A stretch of DNA of 64,000 nt from Gracilaria vermiculophylla (Eukaryota; Rhodophyta; Florideophyceae; Gracilariales; Gracilariaceae), in the NCBI GenBank assembly GCA_019155205.2, contig JAHNZQ020000092.1, positions 642,546 through 706,545 of the forward strand, in the 5' to 3' direction. The notes beneath the pieces were generated by a model, which was given only the letters and a program-made list of their open reading frames with translations, was not told the DNA's origin and searched no databases. Position numbers and translations under genes: made by a program. Every line of letters starts with the position of its first letter. Within the stretch, counting starts at the first letter, position 1. Of the stretch, positions 38,911 to 47,581 are shown one piece after another.

Positions 38911-40190
38911 GTTCGGTTCACCAAGGCCGGGCAACGCTGTCGGGTCGTGCGCTCCGCGCTTCCGCGACGCTGCGGCGAGAAGTGAGCGGCCACATTACTG
39001 CAGGAGAGTCGGCGGAGATTGGTGCCACATGTAAGGTATGTGGGCGTGTGCTCACCAGTTGGGAACGACACCTGGTGGAGCAAGCACCCAAAAATTGGCG
39101 GGAAACTGCATGCTGTTGGATCCACATCGATTGCAATGCTTACGTGGAGCGGTGGTGACTCTCAAACACAAGCAAGCGAAATCATTCGATGCTCGACTGG
39201 CGTTCTCAAAGCGTGTATACGCTCACCGCTTTTTCCTCATTCCAGTAAGACAGTACGGTTTGCCAGCATTCATTCGCGTCGCGTTGAGCACCATCAAGGT
39301 GTAGATTGGGAACGCACCAGAACAGCCGTATTCTGACTTGAAAGAGAAACACATTTGTGGCTCAACGGCAATAAAACAACCCCCCAGCGGCTCGAAGACT
39401 TGGGCAAACAGGATTGTTTCCATGCCAAGCATCGTAATGCTCTTCGAAATTTGAATGGAACCAGAGCGGGAGCATGTTTTAGCTCGGTGTACAGCGTGAG
39501 AACTGAAGAAATCTGTTTGTTTGGCAAAGCCGCTTCCTTATCGGTTGGTGCAGAGTTTTCGACGGTGAGTTTGGAGTTTGGGGTTATATTGGTTTCGGTC
39601 GCGCTTTGGCTTTGCCTAGTGCAACGGTAGCACTTCGTTCGCATTCACAACGTCGAGATGCAAAAACATTGACAAATGCTACAGTGTACCGGAGCTGTTG
39701 TCGTTTAGTTTTGGAAACGTCAAGTGTGACGAAATCTGTGCTCATGAGATACGATAGAAAAGCTACCACTACGTTGGGCACACTGAAACTTGTGCTGATG
39801 AGTTTGGCAAATGGTGCCACAATCGGGTGCAGCCTGGAAACCCCAGAAAGGCAATTTAGCCGACACAAATTGTAACGATATGTATTTTGGTCGTGACATT
39901 GTGTATGGAGTTTGCTCGACGAGCTGGCGTCGTCAGAGCAGCTGCGCGCCACGCGCAAACTCGCTCTTGTCAATAGCGCTACCTGTCCGAGTGCATCCCA
40001 CTTTCGCCCCGAGTTGACCAACAACAAAACACAAGCAACGGCGATCTTCGTCAAACGAATGAGAGTCAGCGGCATCCCCGAAACTCAATGGTGCACCCCT
40101 CAGCGTGTCTCAGGTTGCTTAGTGAAACGCATCTACAGAACAACATCAAGACTGTTCTTGGGTTTTGTGCTTTTCAGGTTGCACCCACGC
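38911..40190. other. 1.3-kb tandem intergenic region
   Basis: Lies between the PAO-like start and the SF3A3 stop, both on the minus strand. A minus-strand frame with an ATG at 40075 (163 aa, ending 39584) has a hydrophobic N-terminus but no recognisable family. Plus-strand frames up to 39158 contain a CKVCGRV word only. I do not call a gene. Confidence 0.4.
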
Positions 40191-41600
40191 TCATACCAAC
40201 CCCTGACGCAGCAAATCGTGATACGTTTTGCGGTTCATCACATTGCCATTCCCATCTTCGAATTCCATTTCGTTGTCCTCATCAAACTGCGCCTCTTGTT
40301 GCGATTTATTCATTTTGTCATGAAGCTTCAGAGCGTCATCAATCTTGGTGACCATCATGTAGGCCTTCGAATACCCAATACCCAAGCGCCTTAAGCCCTG
40401 GACATGTTGCGTATCCGTAAAGTGGCGCTCAAAAGCACGAGGACCCTTGTACGTCGCATTCCCACAGATCTCACACCGAAATTCGTGATTCAGCCCATGC
40501 AGCTTGTACATCCAGTACGGAATAGGCTTACCGTCCCAACCGAGGGGCAGGTCTTTAGGATTGTATATCGTACTTTCAAGCTCATCGTCTTCTGCAACTT
40601 CGGCGCCGTCGGCAAGGGCCTCCAGGGCGCGACGTTCCGCCTCAATTTCGGGATAGCTCAAAGCCAGCCGCTTCTGCACGTTTGCCACAGTGGCGGCACG
40701 CTCCGGCGCCAAGAGTGTGTTCAGAGCAAACGTCAGAACGCGCTCCAAAACGGCAGAGCGTCCATAATTGCGCTCCCGCGCGGCAGTGAGAAGCCGTTTC
40801 GCACGGTCTTGCGGACGGCCGCCGCATTTCAAGCCGAACTGCACCAGGCGATCACGCAGTTGATCGGCTGAGAGGCGCTCCAGCAGTTGCTCGTACGTGG
40901 GATAACTGGCGGCGATTTCAGACAAAGCGCCGTCCATGTGGCTGCACGCATCCTCCCGCGCTTTGGAAAGATGCGCATCGGTGCGGTCCAACGGGTGGGC
41001 CCTGCGGGCAAAGTCGGCGAGGTAATCGTGCAAAGCGGTGAGATATGCCTCATACGGGCGCGAAGTGCGCACGGCAGGGGGCAACGATGAGAAGTCGTCC
41101 ACGTGCTGCCGAACGTACTGGTAGTATTCCACTGACTGCGTGCCGCGCTCAGGCGATTTTCTGAGGTTGAGGAAGGTTCTAAAGTGTTGCAGCAGATCTA
41201 AGTATCTGCCGTCGCACTCCTCCCCAGAGAAGGCGGGTGGGTTGTAGGCCTGCAAAATAAGGGCGGCATCCCTGGAAACGGGGGTGACCGGGAGCCGGGC
41301 GCGATGGGCTTCACGGAGGTCGCGCAGCTGTGAATAGAAGGACGAAAGTGGGTCTGCGGGGGGGGCGGGCAGCGGAGTCTGGTAGCTCTCGAGAAGGGTG
41401 GCGGCTTTGGAGGCGGCAAGCGCGGCGAGATCGGCGGCGAGCTGCTCGGCGTCGCGCGCACAGCGCAGCGGTGGGTGCACGGTGGCGAGGCGATGATGCG
41501 GCGTAGAAGGGGTGGAGCGCGAGTGCAGCGCGGCAACCGCCAGCCGCTGGAGGATCTCGATGTCCTCGTGAAGCTGGCGCAGCGTCTCCAAGTCGCCCAT
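40191..41600 (-). CDS. SF3A3: Splicing factor 3A subunit 3 (SF3a60/PRP9)
   Basis: 469 aa. A component of the U2 snRNP needed for pre-spliceosome assembly. N-terminal helices include PPAFSGEECDGRYLDL and LRKSPERGTQSVEYYQYV. A SAP-like helix pair lies near LSADQLRDRLVQFGLKCGG. The conserved C-terminal block has ESTIYNPKDLPLGWDGKPIPYWMYKLHGL and a matrin-type C2H2 finger (CEICGNATYKGPRAFERH...H). It ends in MNRKTYHDLLRQGL. The frame opens upstream at GTG; the ATG at 41600 gives the family start MGDLETLRQLHEDIEIL-like. It is divergent with Rab GDI. Confidence 0.95.
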   Translation of the reverse strand: MGDLETLRQLHEDIEILQRLAVAALHSRSTPSTPHHRLATVHPPLRCARDAEQLAADLAALAASKAATLLESYQTPLPAPPADPLSSFYSQLRDLREAHRARLPVTPVSRDAALILQAYNPPAFSGEECDGRYLDLLQHFRTFLNLRKSPERGTQSVEYYQYVRQHVDDFSSLPPAVRTSRPYEAYLTALHDYLADFARRAHPLDRTDAHLSKAREDACSHMDGALSEIAASYPTYEQLLERLSADQLRDRLVQFGLKCGGRPQDRAKRLLTAARERNYGRSAVLERVLTFALNTLLAPERAATVANVQKRLALSYPEIEAERRALEALADGAEVAEDDELESTIYNPKDLPLGWDGKPIPYWMYKLHGLNHEFRCEICGNATYKGPRAFERHFTDTQHVQGLRRLGIGYSKAYMMVTKIDDALKLHDKMNKSQQEAQFDEDNEMEFEDGNGNVMNRKTYHDLLRQGLV

Positions 41601-41893
41601 CGACAGCGCTACACGGCCACCGCGGGCACAGGCCGCAGGCACAGCCCCCGCCACTGTCTGCCGACGGCCCGCATGCTACCTTATGGATGCATCCACAGGC
41701 GCGTCCTTTCGACAGGTGGACACGACATTGTGCACTCTCAGTCTATTGACTCTAGAAAACCAAAACTCCACCGTCATCCGCCCGCATACGACGTCTATCT
41801 TCGATCGCCAGGCCAACCGCCTCGTCTGCCATTCCCCCCCCCCCCCCTCCCCCCCATTTGGGCTCCCACCATTGACCCCAGTTGCCCGCAACC

Positions 41894-43291
41894 ATGGCTG
41901 CCTCCTCCGACGCGTCCGATTCCATCACCCTCAACGGTGCCACCTTTTCGAAGCTCGCTGACGGCAACTACGATGCAGTCGTCCTCGGCACTGGCCTCAC
42001 CGAGTGCATCCTTTCCGGCATCTTGTCTGTCGCCGGCTTGCGCGTACTTCATTGCGACCGCAATGACTACTACGGTGCAGCCTGTGCTTCGCTTAATCTG
42101 GCTCAGATGTACTCCAAGTTTCTGCCCGAACTCACCCCCCCGTCCGATCTCATCGGTAAGTCGCGCGATTACAACATCGACCTCGTTCCCAAGTTCATAA
42201 TGGCTGGCGGAAATATGGTCCGAATGCTCGTCCACACGGGCGTAACTCGCTATTTGGAATTCAGACTCACCGAAGGTTCTTTCGTTTTTAGCGGAGACCG
42301 CCCTCATAAGGTCCCGGCCACTCCCAAGGAGGCTATGACTAGCAGTATCATGGGGCTGTTTGAGAAGAACCGCTGTAGAATGTTTTTCTCATTCGTGCAT
42401 AACTACGAGCCGGCCGACGTCTCCACGCACGATGGACTTGATCTCAAGACCATGACCATGGCCGAACTATACAAATATTACGGCCTCCAACCTGACACTA
42501 TCAGTTTTGTTGGTCACGCGCTTGCCCTCTATCGAGATGAGAGCTATCTCAGTCAGCCAGCGGAGCCGACGATTCTCAAAATTCAATTATACGCCACCTC
42601 GCTCGCCCGTCATGGACGTTCTCCGTATTTGTACCCATTATACGGCTTGGGCGAGCTACCGCAGGCCTTTGCTCGATTGTCCGCCGTGCACGGTGGTACC
42701 TACATGCTTCATACCCCTGTCGATCAAATCTTGTACGACGACAAGGGTGTTGCCATTGGCGTGCGTTCGGGAGATCGAGCCGCAAAATGCCGTTTTGTCG
42801 CGGGTGATCCCTCCTACTTCCCTGAGAAAGTGAACAAGACCGGTCGCGTCGTTCGCAAGTATTGCTTGATGGACTCTCCTCCTCCAAGTACACGTGATTC
42901 GTCATCGTGCCAAATTATCATCCCCGCCAGTCAGATTTCCCCTCCGCGGAAGAGCGATATTTATGTGTTGGTTTTATCGTTCAATCACCGCACCACTCCG
43001 GAAGGCATGTATTTGGGCCTTGTTTCTACCACCGTTGAAACGGACAGTCCTGAGGAGGAGCTGCAACCAGGCGTTGAACTGCTCGATAATGTGATCGAGT
43101 CGTTCGTGAGCGTAGACGACGTCTATGAGCCCAAAGAAGATGGGAAGCGTGATCAATGCTTCATCACCAAGAGCTACGACGCTACAACGCACTTTGAAAC
43201 CACTGTGGACGACGTGTTTGACGTATACAGGAGGATTTTCGGCTCAGATTTGGTGCTTACCAGTGGTCCCGAGGGTAGCAATGCGCAGTAG
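41894..43291 (+). CDS. GDI: Rab GDP dissociation inhibitor
   Basis: 465 aa. Extracts prenylated GDP-bound Rab GTPases from membranes and recycles them through the cytosol. Conserved segments are YDAVVLGTGLTECILSGIL, HCDRNDYYGAACASLN, LVPKFIMAGGNMVRML, FVGHALALYRDESYL, PYLYPLYGLGELPQAFARLSA and a C-terminal SYDATTHFETTVDDVFDVY. The CaaX-less C-terminus and lack of the Rab escort protein insert favour GDI over REP. The start is the first ATG, in ACCATGG. Its stop is only 22 bp from the RAD51-like stop on the opposite strand. Confidence 0.94.
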   Translation: MAASSDASDSITLNGATFSKLADGNYDAVVLGTGLTECILSGILSVAGLRVLHCDRNDYYGAACASLNLAQMYSKFLPELTPPSDLIGKSRDYNIDLVPKFIMAGGNMVRMLVHTGVTRYLEFRLTEGSFVFSGDRPHKVPATPKEAMTSSIMGLFEKNRCRMFFSFVHNYEPADVSTHDGLDLKTMTMAELYKYYGLQPDTISFVGHALALYRDESYLSQPAEPTILKIQLYATSLARHGRSPYLYPLYGLGELPQAFARLSAVHGGTYMLHTPVDQILYDDKGVAIGVRSGDRAAKCRFVAGDPSYFPEKVNKTGRVVRKYCLMDSPPPSTRDSSSCQIIIPASQISPPRKSDIYVLVLSFNHRTTPEGMYLGLVSTTVETDSPEEELQPGVELLDNVIESFVSVDDVYEPKEDGKRDQCFITKSYDATTHFETTVDDVFDVYRRIFGSDLVLTSGPEGSNAQ

Positions 43292-43313
43292 AGAGTAAAG
43301 TGAGTTTGCTAAC

Positions 43314-43985
43314 TTAATCAACCACCCCGGCATCTGTTAACTGATAAGGGATGCTCTTCGGTTCCGTGAGCATGCATTTGACGATTTTTACATAGTGTGG
43401 ACGTTGATGAATGTGCAATCGGGTGGCGCACACGTGATGCCACTGTTCACCCATGACGGTGGTGACTCGATTTTGGTGTATGCGCGCTGCATTAGTGATC
43501 ACGACTGCAGCGTCGAACTGAACTGCAAGCTGTCTCAAACGAAGGACAAACCCCTCCATTCTCTTTGCAGCATTATCGACGCAGGTGTAGAAGAGATCGG
43601 CCAGACAGTCGAGGGCGATCACATCGACGCCGCCGACGTTTTCGAGCAAGGTCGGCAAGACATGAATGAGGGTGGAGGCATCTGCAAAAGTGAACACGCG
43701 AATCACAGAGACGTTGCCGTTGATAGGGAGCCTTCGATTGGCGGCGATCTGTAGCAAGCGAGAGGCTGGCGTTCCGCGCGTGTCGATTAGAAGAGCACCA
43801 CGGCCCCTGCACGCGGAGGCCGCTATTGTGAGCAAAAGATGAGTTGAGTGAAAGCTTGTGCTGTATATTTCTGAAACGGAACCTCGGGCTATTCCGCCTT
43901 GCAGCGCCGCGTCCAGTTGTGCGTGCATCGTGGGAATGGTGTCATGGGGCGATGCATGCGCTTGGCTGGCCGCCGAAACGTCCAT
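43314..43985 (-). CDS. RAD51-paralogue-like RecA-fold protein with degenerate Walker A
   Basis: 223 aa. LDAALQGGIARGSVSEIY corresponds to the LGGGI-x-GSITEIYG entry strand of RAD51-family ATPases. The usual GxxGSGKT loop that should follow is replaced by STSFHSTH, so the nucleotide-binding loop is lost or very divergent. A Walker B-like strand is present (VDVIALDC). Near the end, GEQWHHVCATRLHIH and RPHYVKIVKC match the DNA-repair paralogues. No N-terminal helix-turn-helix domain is present, as in XRCC2 or RAD51D-like short forms. A function in homologous recombination is inferred. The first ATG is 43985; the longer frame opens at TTG. Confidence 0.65.
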   Translation of the reverse strand: MDVSAASQAHASPHDTIPTMHAQLDAALQGGIARGSVSEIYSTSFHSTHLLLTIAASACRGRGALLIDTRGTPASRLLQIAANRRLPINGNVSVIRVFTFADASTLIHVLPTLLENVGGVDVIALDCLADLFYTCVDNAAKRMEGFVLRLRQLAVQFDAAVVITNAARIHQNRVTTVMGEQWHHVCATRLHIHQRPHYVKIVKCMLTEPKSIPYQLTDAGVVD

Positions 43986-44567
43986 CAACAACAGCTAAGT
44001 GGATGCTTTACTTGAGACCGATATGTACGCTCGTTGTTTGTAGGTATGGATCGCTGATGCGCCGCTGCGTTCGTCCCAAGTCCGCAGGCGCTGGACCACT
44101 GCGAGCACTAGAGCGAAAAGCTCGTAGACGCTTCGCGTCTGCTTTACAGGTCGCTGGGTCAGTTCGGCAACCCTCCCAAGTTGACTTGCAAGCTGATTGC
44201 CGGTTGATCGCAGCGCCAGCGGTGTGAGTGGCCGGTGCACGGCAGGGCAACAAGAAAGGCTTCCATTTTACGCGAGCACCCATGGCCTTGAATTACGCTG
44301 CGTTTTGCGTGCGCATGTACCGAAGGTACAGTATCCCACCTTTTCAAACAATGTGCCCATTGCGCGCCCACTGGGCCACAACGTGCCCGCGCCTCCGTCA
44401 ACCCAATGCGCGCCCCTCAGCGAGACGCCAATCGCTGCTGCCAATACCTCTCCCCCATCAGCGCAATACTGCGGCCATCGTGCTCTCAGAATCCTTCAGC
44501 TTCAATTCGTTCAAGCGGCCTCCCCTCAGCTGCTCGTGCGCCGTTCGCTACATGAACTCTCGCCCGA
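43986..44567. other. Divergent intergenic region RAD51-like/TBC
   Basis: 582 bp between opposed ATGs. Short frames on both strands lack recognisable domains. The pyrimidine-rich stretch at 44380-44560 before the TBC gene may be its leader. No clear TATA box. Confidence 0.35.
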
Positions 44568-46223
44568 ATGGACTTCACTTCCCCTGAAAATGTGCCGTAC
44601 GACGAGCTCTCGGATTCTGGCTCCAACCCCATCCCCGATAACTATTCTGTGTACACGCTTTCAGATAATTCTCCGCACAAACTGCAAATACCTTATGGCA
44701 CAGAGTCCGCTTCTCCTCCTCTCCCCGACATTGCACTGTCGCTCAGGGCAATGAATCTCGGCCCTTCTTTCGATTTTTCTGCCCTCCCCGAAAGTCCCTC
44801 GGCGTCCTCGGATGACCGCGCGAGTGCAGGCTCTGCAGCAGTATCGCAAGATACGTTTGGAGCTGAGGTGGAAATCGATGAAGACGACGAAACTGAAGAA
44901 ACTCTCTACTTCAACCATTCTTGCAAGAGTTCGCAGCAGTCAAGCACTGAAGCAAGCGTGTCAACGGCGCGCAGTTCTTCCTGCGAGCACTTTGTAGAGG
45001 TCACATCCTCAAAACGTCGCTCAAACTCCTCGAGCGCCATGTTGACTACTCTGAAAAAGCGTTGGAAAGGAGTGAAGAAAGCTGGTGCAAAATCCACAGT
45101 GAATGCGAGCAAGTCCATCTCATCCGCATTTTCACGAAGCGATCCAAACGAGACTCCAGAAGATAGACACGGGCGCCTAACCGATGAATGGCTCACTTCT
45201 ATACTCCCATCATGGCACAAGAAGCGTCAAACTGCTCGTGTTCGTTCTTTGGTTTTTAAGGGCATTCCACCCACCGTACGAAGCCGGGTATGGCAATGTG
45301 CTATCGGAAACCCGCTAAGTATTTCCGAGGAGCTTTTCGACGTTCTCAAAGAAAGAGCATCAACGGGGCGACGAGATTTTCTTCGTCGGCGAGAAGCGGT
45401 TGCGAACGCAGATGGTGATGTAGGTGGTGGGGGAGGTTTAGCGGAGCCTATGCTTGAAAGCGAACGCAGCGCACACAAGGCAATCATGCTCGATCTACCA
45501 CGAACGTTCCCCGAGCTCAGTTTCTTTCATGCACAGGGAAGTCATTATGAATTTGCTCTTCGCGATGTATTGGAAGCTTTCTTGTACCTGAAGCCTGAAG
45601 TTGGCTACAGTCAGGGAATGTCATTTTTAGCTGCTGTTCTCTTGCTTTATATGGATCCTTTTGAGGCTTTTTCATGCTTTTGCAACATGCTACTTCACAA
45701 GAGCTGCTTTCTGCACTTCTTTAGAATCAAGATGCCAGAAGTACGATTCTACCTCGCAGTCCACGACAAGCTGCTAAACGAGGAAATGCCCGCTCTTTAC
45801 TCTCATTTCAAGACATACGGAATTAATTCTGATTTGTATATGATCAACTGGATCATGTCACTATATTGCCGTGCACTGCCTTTGGATTTGGTCACTCGAA
45901 TATGGGATATATACGTTCTCGATGGCGATGTAGCAATTTTTCGTGCCGCTCTTGGTCTTCTTCGGCTCTTTATGCCTCGACTACTTAAAATGAAGTTTGA
46001 AGAATTGGCTTACTTCCTCAGTCATATTCCAGGGGAAGAAATTGACGCTGACGCTTTGATTCATGCGATTCGATCGGTGCGCATCGTTACAAAGAAGAAA
46101 TTTAGAGATCTTTTCAAGGAATGCCAGTCGGAACACGAAAAGCTATGTCAAGCAGTCGAGGCCGGAAAGCGCTCGAAAACTCGAAACCATTTGCGAACAG
46201 GAGGCCATTCCAAAGTATCATAG
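44568..46223 (+). CDS. TBC-domain Rab GTPase-activating protein
   Basis: 551 aa. An acidic/Ser-rich N-terminal 200 residues precede the TBC domain (about residues 210-520). Conserved points are VRSLVFKGIPPTVRSRVWQCAIGN, the arginine-finger motif IMLDLPRTFPEL near residue 307, and the glutamine-finger motif GYSQGMSFLAAVLLL near 345. The C-terminal half has WIMSLYCRALPLDLVTRIWD. Both catalytic fingers are intact, so it should speed GTP hydrolysis by a Rab. The layout resembles the TBC1D12/14 group, but the specific Rab cannot be told. It ends 182 bp from the asparaginase stop (convergent). Confidence 0.92.
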   Translation: MDFTSPENVPYDELSDSGSNPIPDNYSVYTLSDNSPHKLQIPYGTESASPPLPDIALSLRAMNLGPSFDFSALPESPSASSDDRASAGSAAVSQDTFGAEVEIDEDDETEETLYFNHSCKSSQQSSTEASVSTARSSSCEHFVEVTSSKRRSNSSSAMLTTLKKRWKGVKKAGAKSTVNASKSISSAFSRSDPNETPEDRHGRLTDEWLTSILPSWHKKRQTARVRSLVFKGIPPTVRSRVWQCAIGNPLSISEELFDVLKERASTGRRDFLRRREAVANADGDVGGGGGLAEPMLESERSAHKAIMLDLPRTFPELSFFHAQGSHYEFALRDVLEAFLYLKPEVGYSQGMSFLAAVLLLYMDPFEAFSCFCNMLLHKSCFLHFFRIKMPEVRFYLAVHDKLLNEEMPALYSHFKTYGINSDLYMINWIMSLYCRALPLDLVTRIWDIYVLDGDVAIFRAALGLLRLFMPRLLKMKFEELAYFLSHIPGEEIDADALIHAIRSVRIVTKKKFRDLFKECQSEHEKLCQAVEAGKRSKTRNHLRTGGHSKVS

Positions 46224-46405
46224 TCTCCAGCACACTTCTTGGTTGACCGTCACCATAGCATCACTCTTATTCTGTCGACTTTTTGTTCCATTCAAATACC
46301 TTACCATAAGCCTCAGGCAATTTATGAGTCTTTCGTTGGTTGATACAACCTACGATTCTCGGACATGGCCGTATTCTAGTAGCTTACTTTACTCATCAAA
46401 TCATA

Positions 46406-47581
46406 CTAATCCCAGATTTTGACAAAATCCTCTCCCCGCCAAGTGCGGCATCCTCGAAACATACCAACGCTATTGAAATCCATACACACTTCCCCGTTCG
46501 GGGTGACCCCAACAAAGCCACCAGTATCGTCGGGGAAAACGTTATGAACAACTTCGTACATGGCATCTTTGAGGGATAAACGAGACCATTCAACGGCGAG
46601 GGCAACTCTAGTCGCCGCGCAGAACCGGATGAATTGTTCGCCCCATCCTGTCCCCGATAGTGCACATGATTCATTTGAAGCGTATGAACCGGCGCCCACA
46701 ACAGGAGTATCACCAATTCTACCTTCCCATTTGTATGTTACTCCTCCAGTGGAAGTAACACATGCAACATTACCATCCCCATCACAAACAGTGGCACCAA
46801 CGGTTTCTCCTTCTCTTTCGATACTATCTTGGGTGTGATGTTCTACGTCATCTGTAACTGTCCCGCCCGAATGATCCAAGGACACGGAATTTTGTTCCCG
46901 TGCTTTTAAGAGACTAGATTTTCTCACATCGGTAACAAACCAAGCGGGTTCCGCCCTTTCAATGAACGCTGGGAAGCGGTCCGCGAGTCTTTCAGCTGGA
47001 GAAAATCCAATCATTTGGTGTTTACCCAACGCAAAAACGACGGTGGCAAGTCTTGCGGGATGTTTCACAGTGCGCACTTAAGAATTGAATTAATTAGACA
47101 GAAAGACAAGAGAGTTAGAAATGGAAAACAGAAGCGAATGGAATCTGACATCACGTACACCCGCAGACGGATCCTGCTCGCCTTGAAATCCCGTCAATTA
47201 CAGCAGCTTCATTCTCTACGAATCCGCGATCGTTTAGTACGCCACCACGACCTACATGAGTTCACATACGAGACCCATTGTTAGATCGGCCAGTGTTATA
47301 AAAGGAGAAAAGCTTTTGGTTTTGTTTGTTCACGAACCTGCATTGTACAGCGGACAATCTTCCATGCATTCTACAGCTGCAAGAGCTGCGGCTAAAGCAA
47401 GCGGTGGTGGCTTTAACCCATTTTCATGCCAAGATTCGGATGCTCTTCCTGTCTCTAGAACAATTTGTCCAGCTTGCAGCGCGTTGTTCAGAGCCTCCTC
47501 GTACGGCTTGGACACAGTGCCGCGTGAAATGACTCCCGCCCCTCCGTGAATGGCGATGGCCCATTTTGATACGGGGGGCAT
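46406..47581 (-). CDS. Plant-type asparaginase / isoaspartyl peptidase, three exons
   Basis: 335 aa from exons 47581-47338, 47251-47159 and 47076-46406. It is an Ntn-hydrolase of the ASRGL1/type III asparaginase family that self-cleaves before a catalytic threonine. Exon 1 carries WAIAIHGGAGVI and the ALAAVECMEDCPLYNAG segment. Exon 2 gives RGGVLNDRGFVENEAAVIDG. Exon 3 has VKHPARLATVV, the cleavage/nucleophile motif GETVGATV (Thr about residue 204) and STGGVTYKWEGRIGDTPVVGAGSYA. The MDA signature in the middle motif is NEA here, a conservative oddity. The frame upstream of 47581 opens only at TTG. Confidence 0.88.
47077..47158 (-). other. Intron 2 of the asparaginase gene (82 bp)
   Basis: Donor GTACGT, acceptor CAATTCTTAAG, with TTTCTAACTC inside. 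Splicing joins GSVCG to LRTVKHPARLA in frame. The donor is identical to that of PAO-like intron 1. Confidence 0.82.
47252..47337 (-). other. Intron 1 of the asparaginase gene (86 bp)
   Basis: Donor GTTCGT (after AATGCAG), acceptor ACTCATGTAG, with TCTAAC inside. Splicing in phase 1 joins PLYNAG to RGGVLNDRG. The donor's third base is T rather than the usual A or G, so it is a weaker site. Confidence 0.8.

Noticed and set aside
39584..40075. 163-aa minus-strand frame with hydrophobic start
   Set aside because: No family, no codon bias and no supporting neighbour; length is possible by chance at this GC content.
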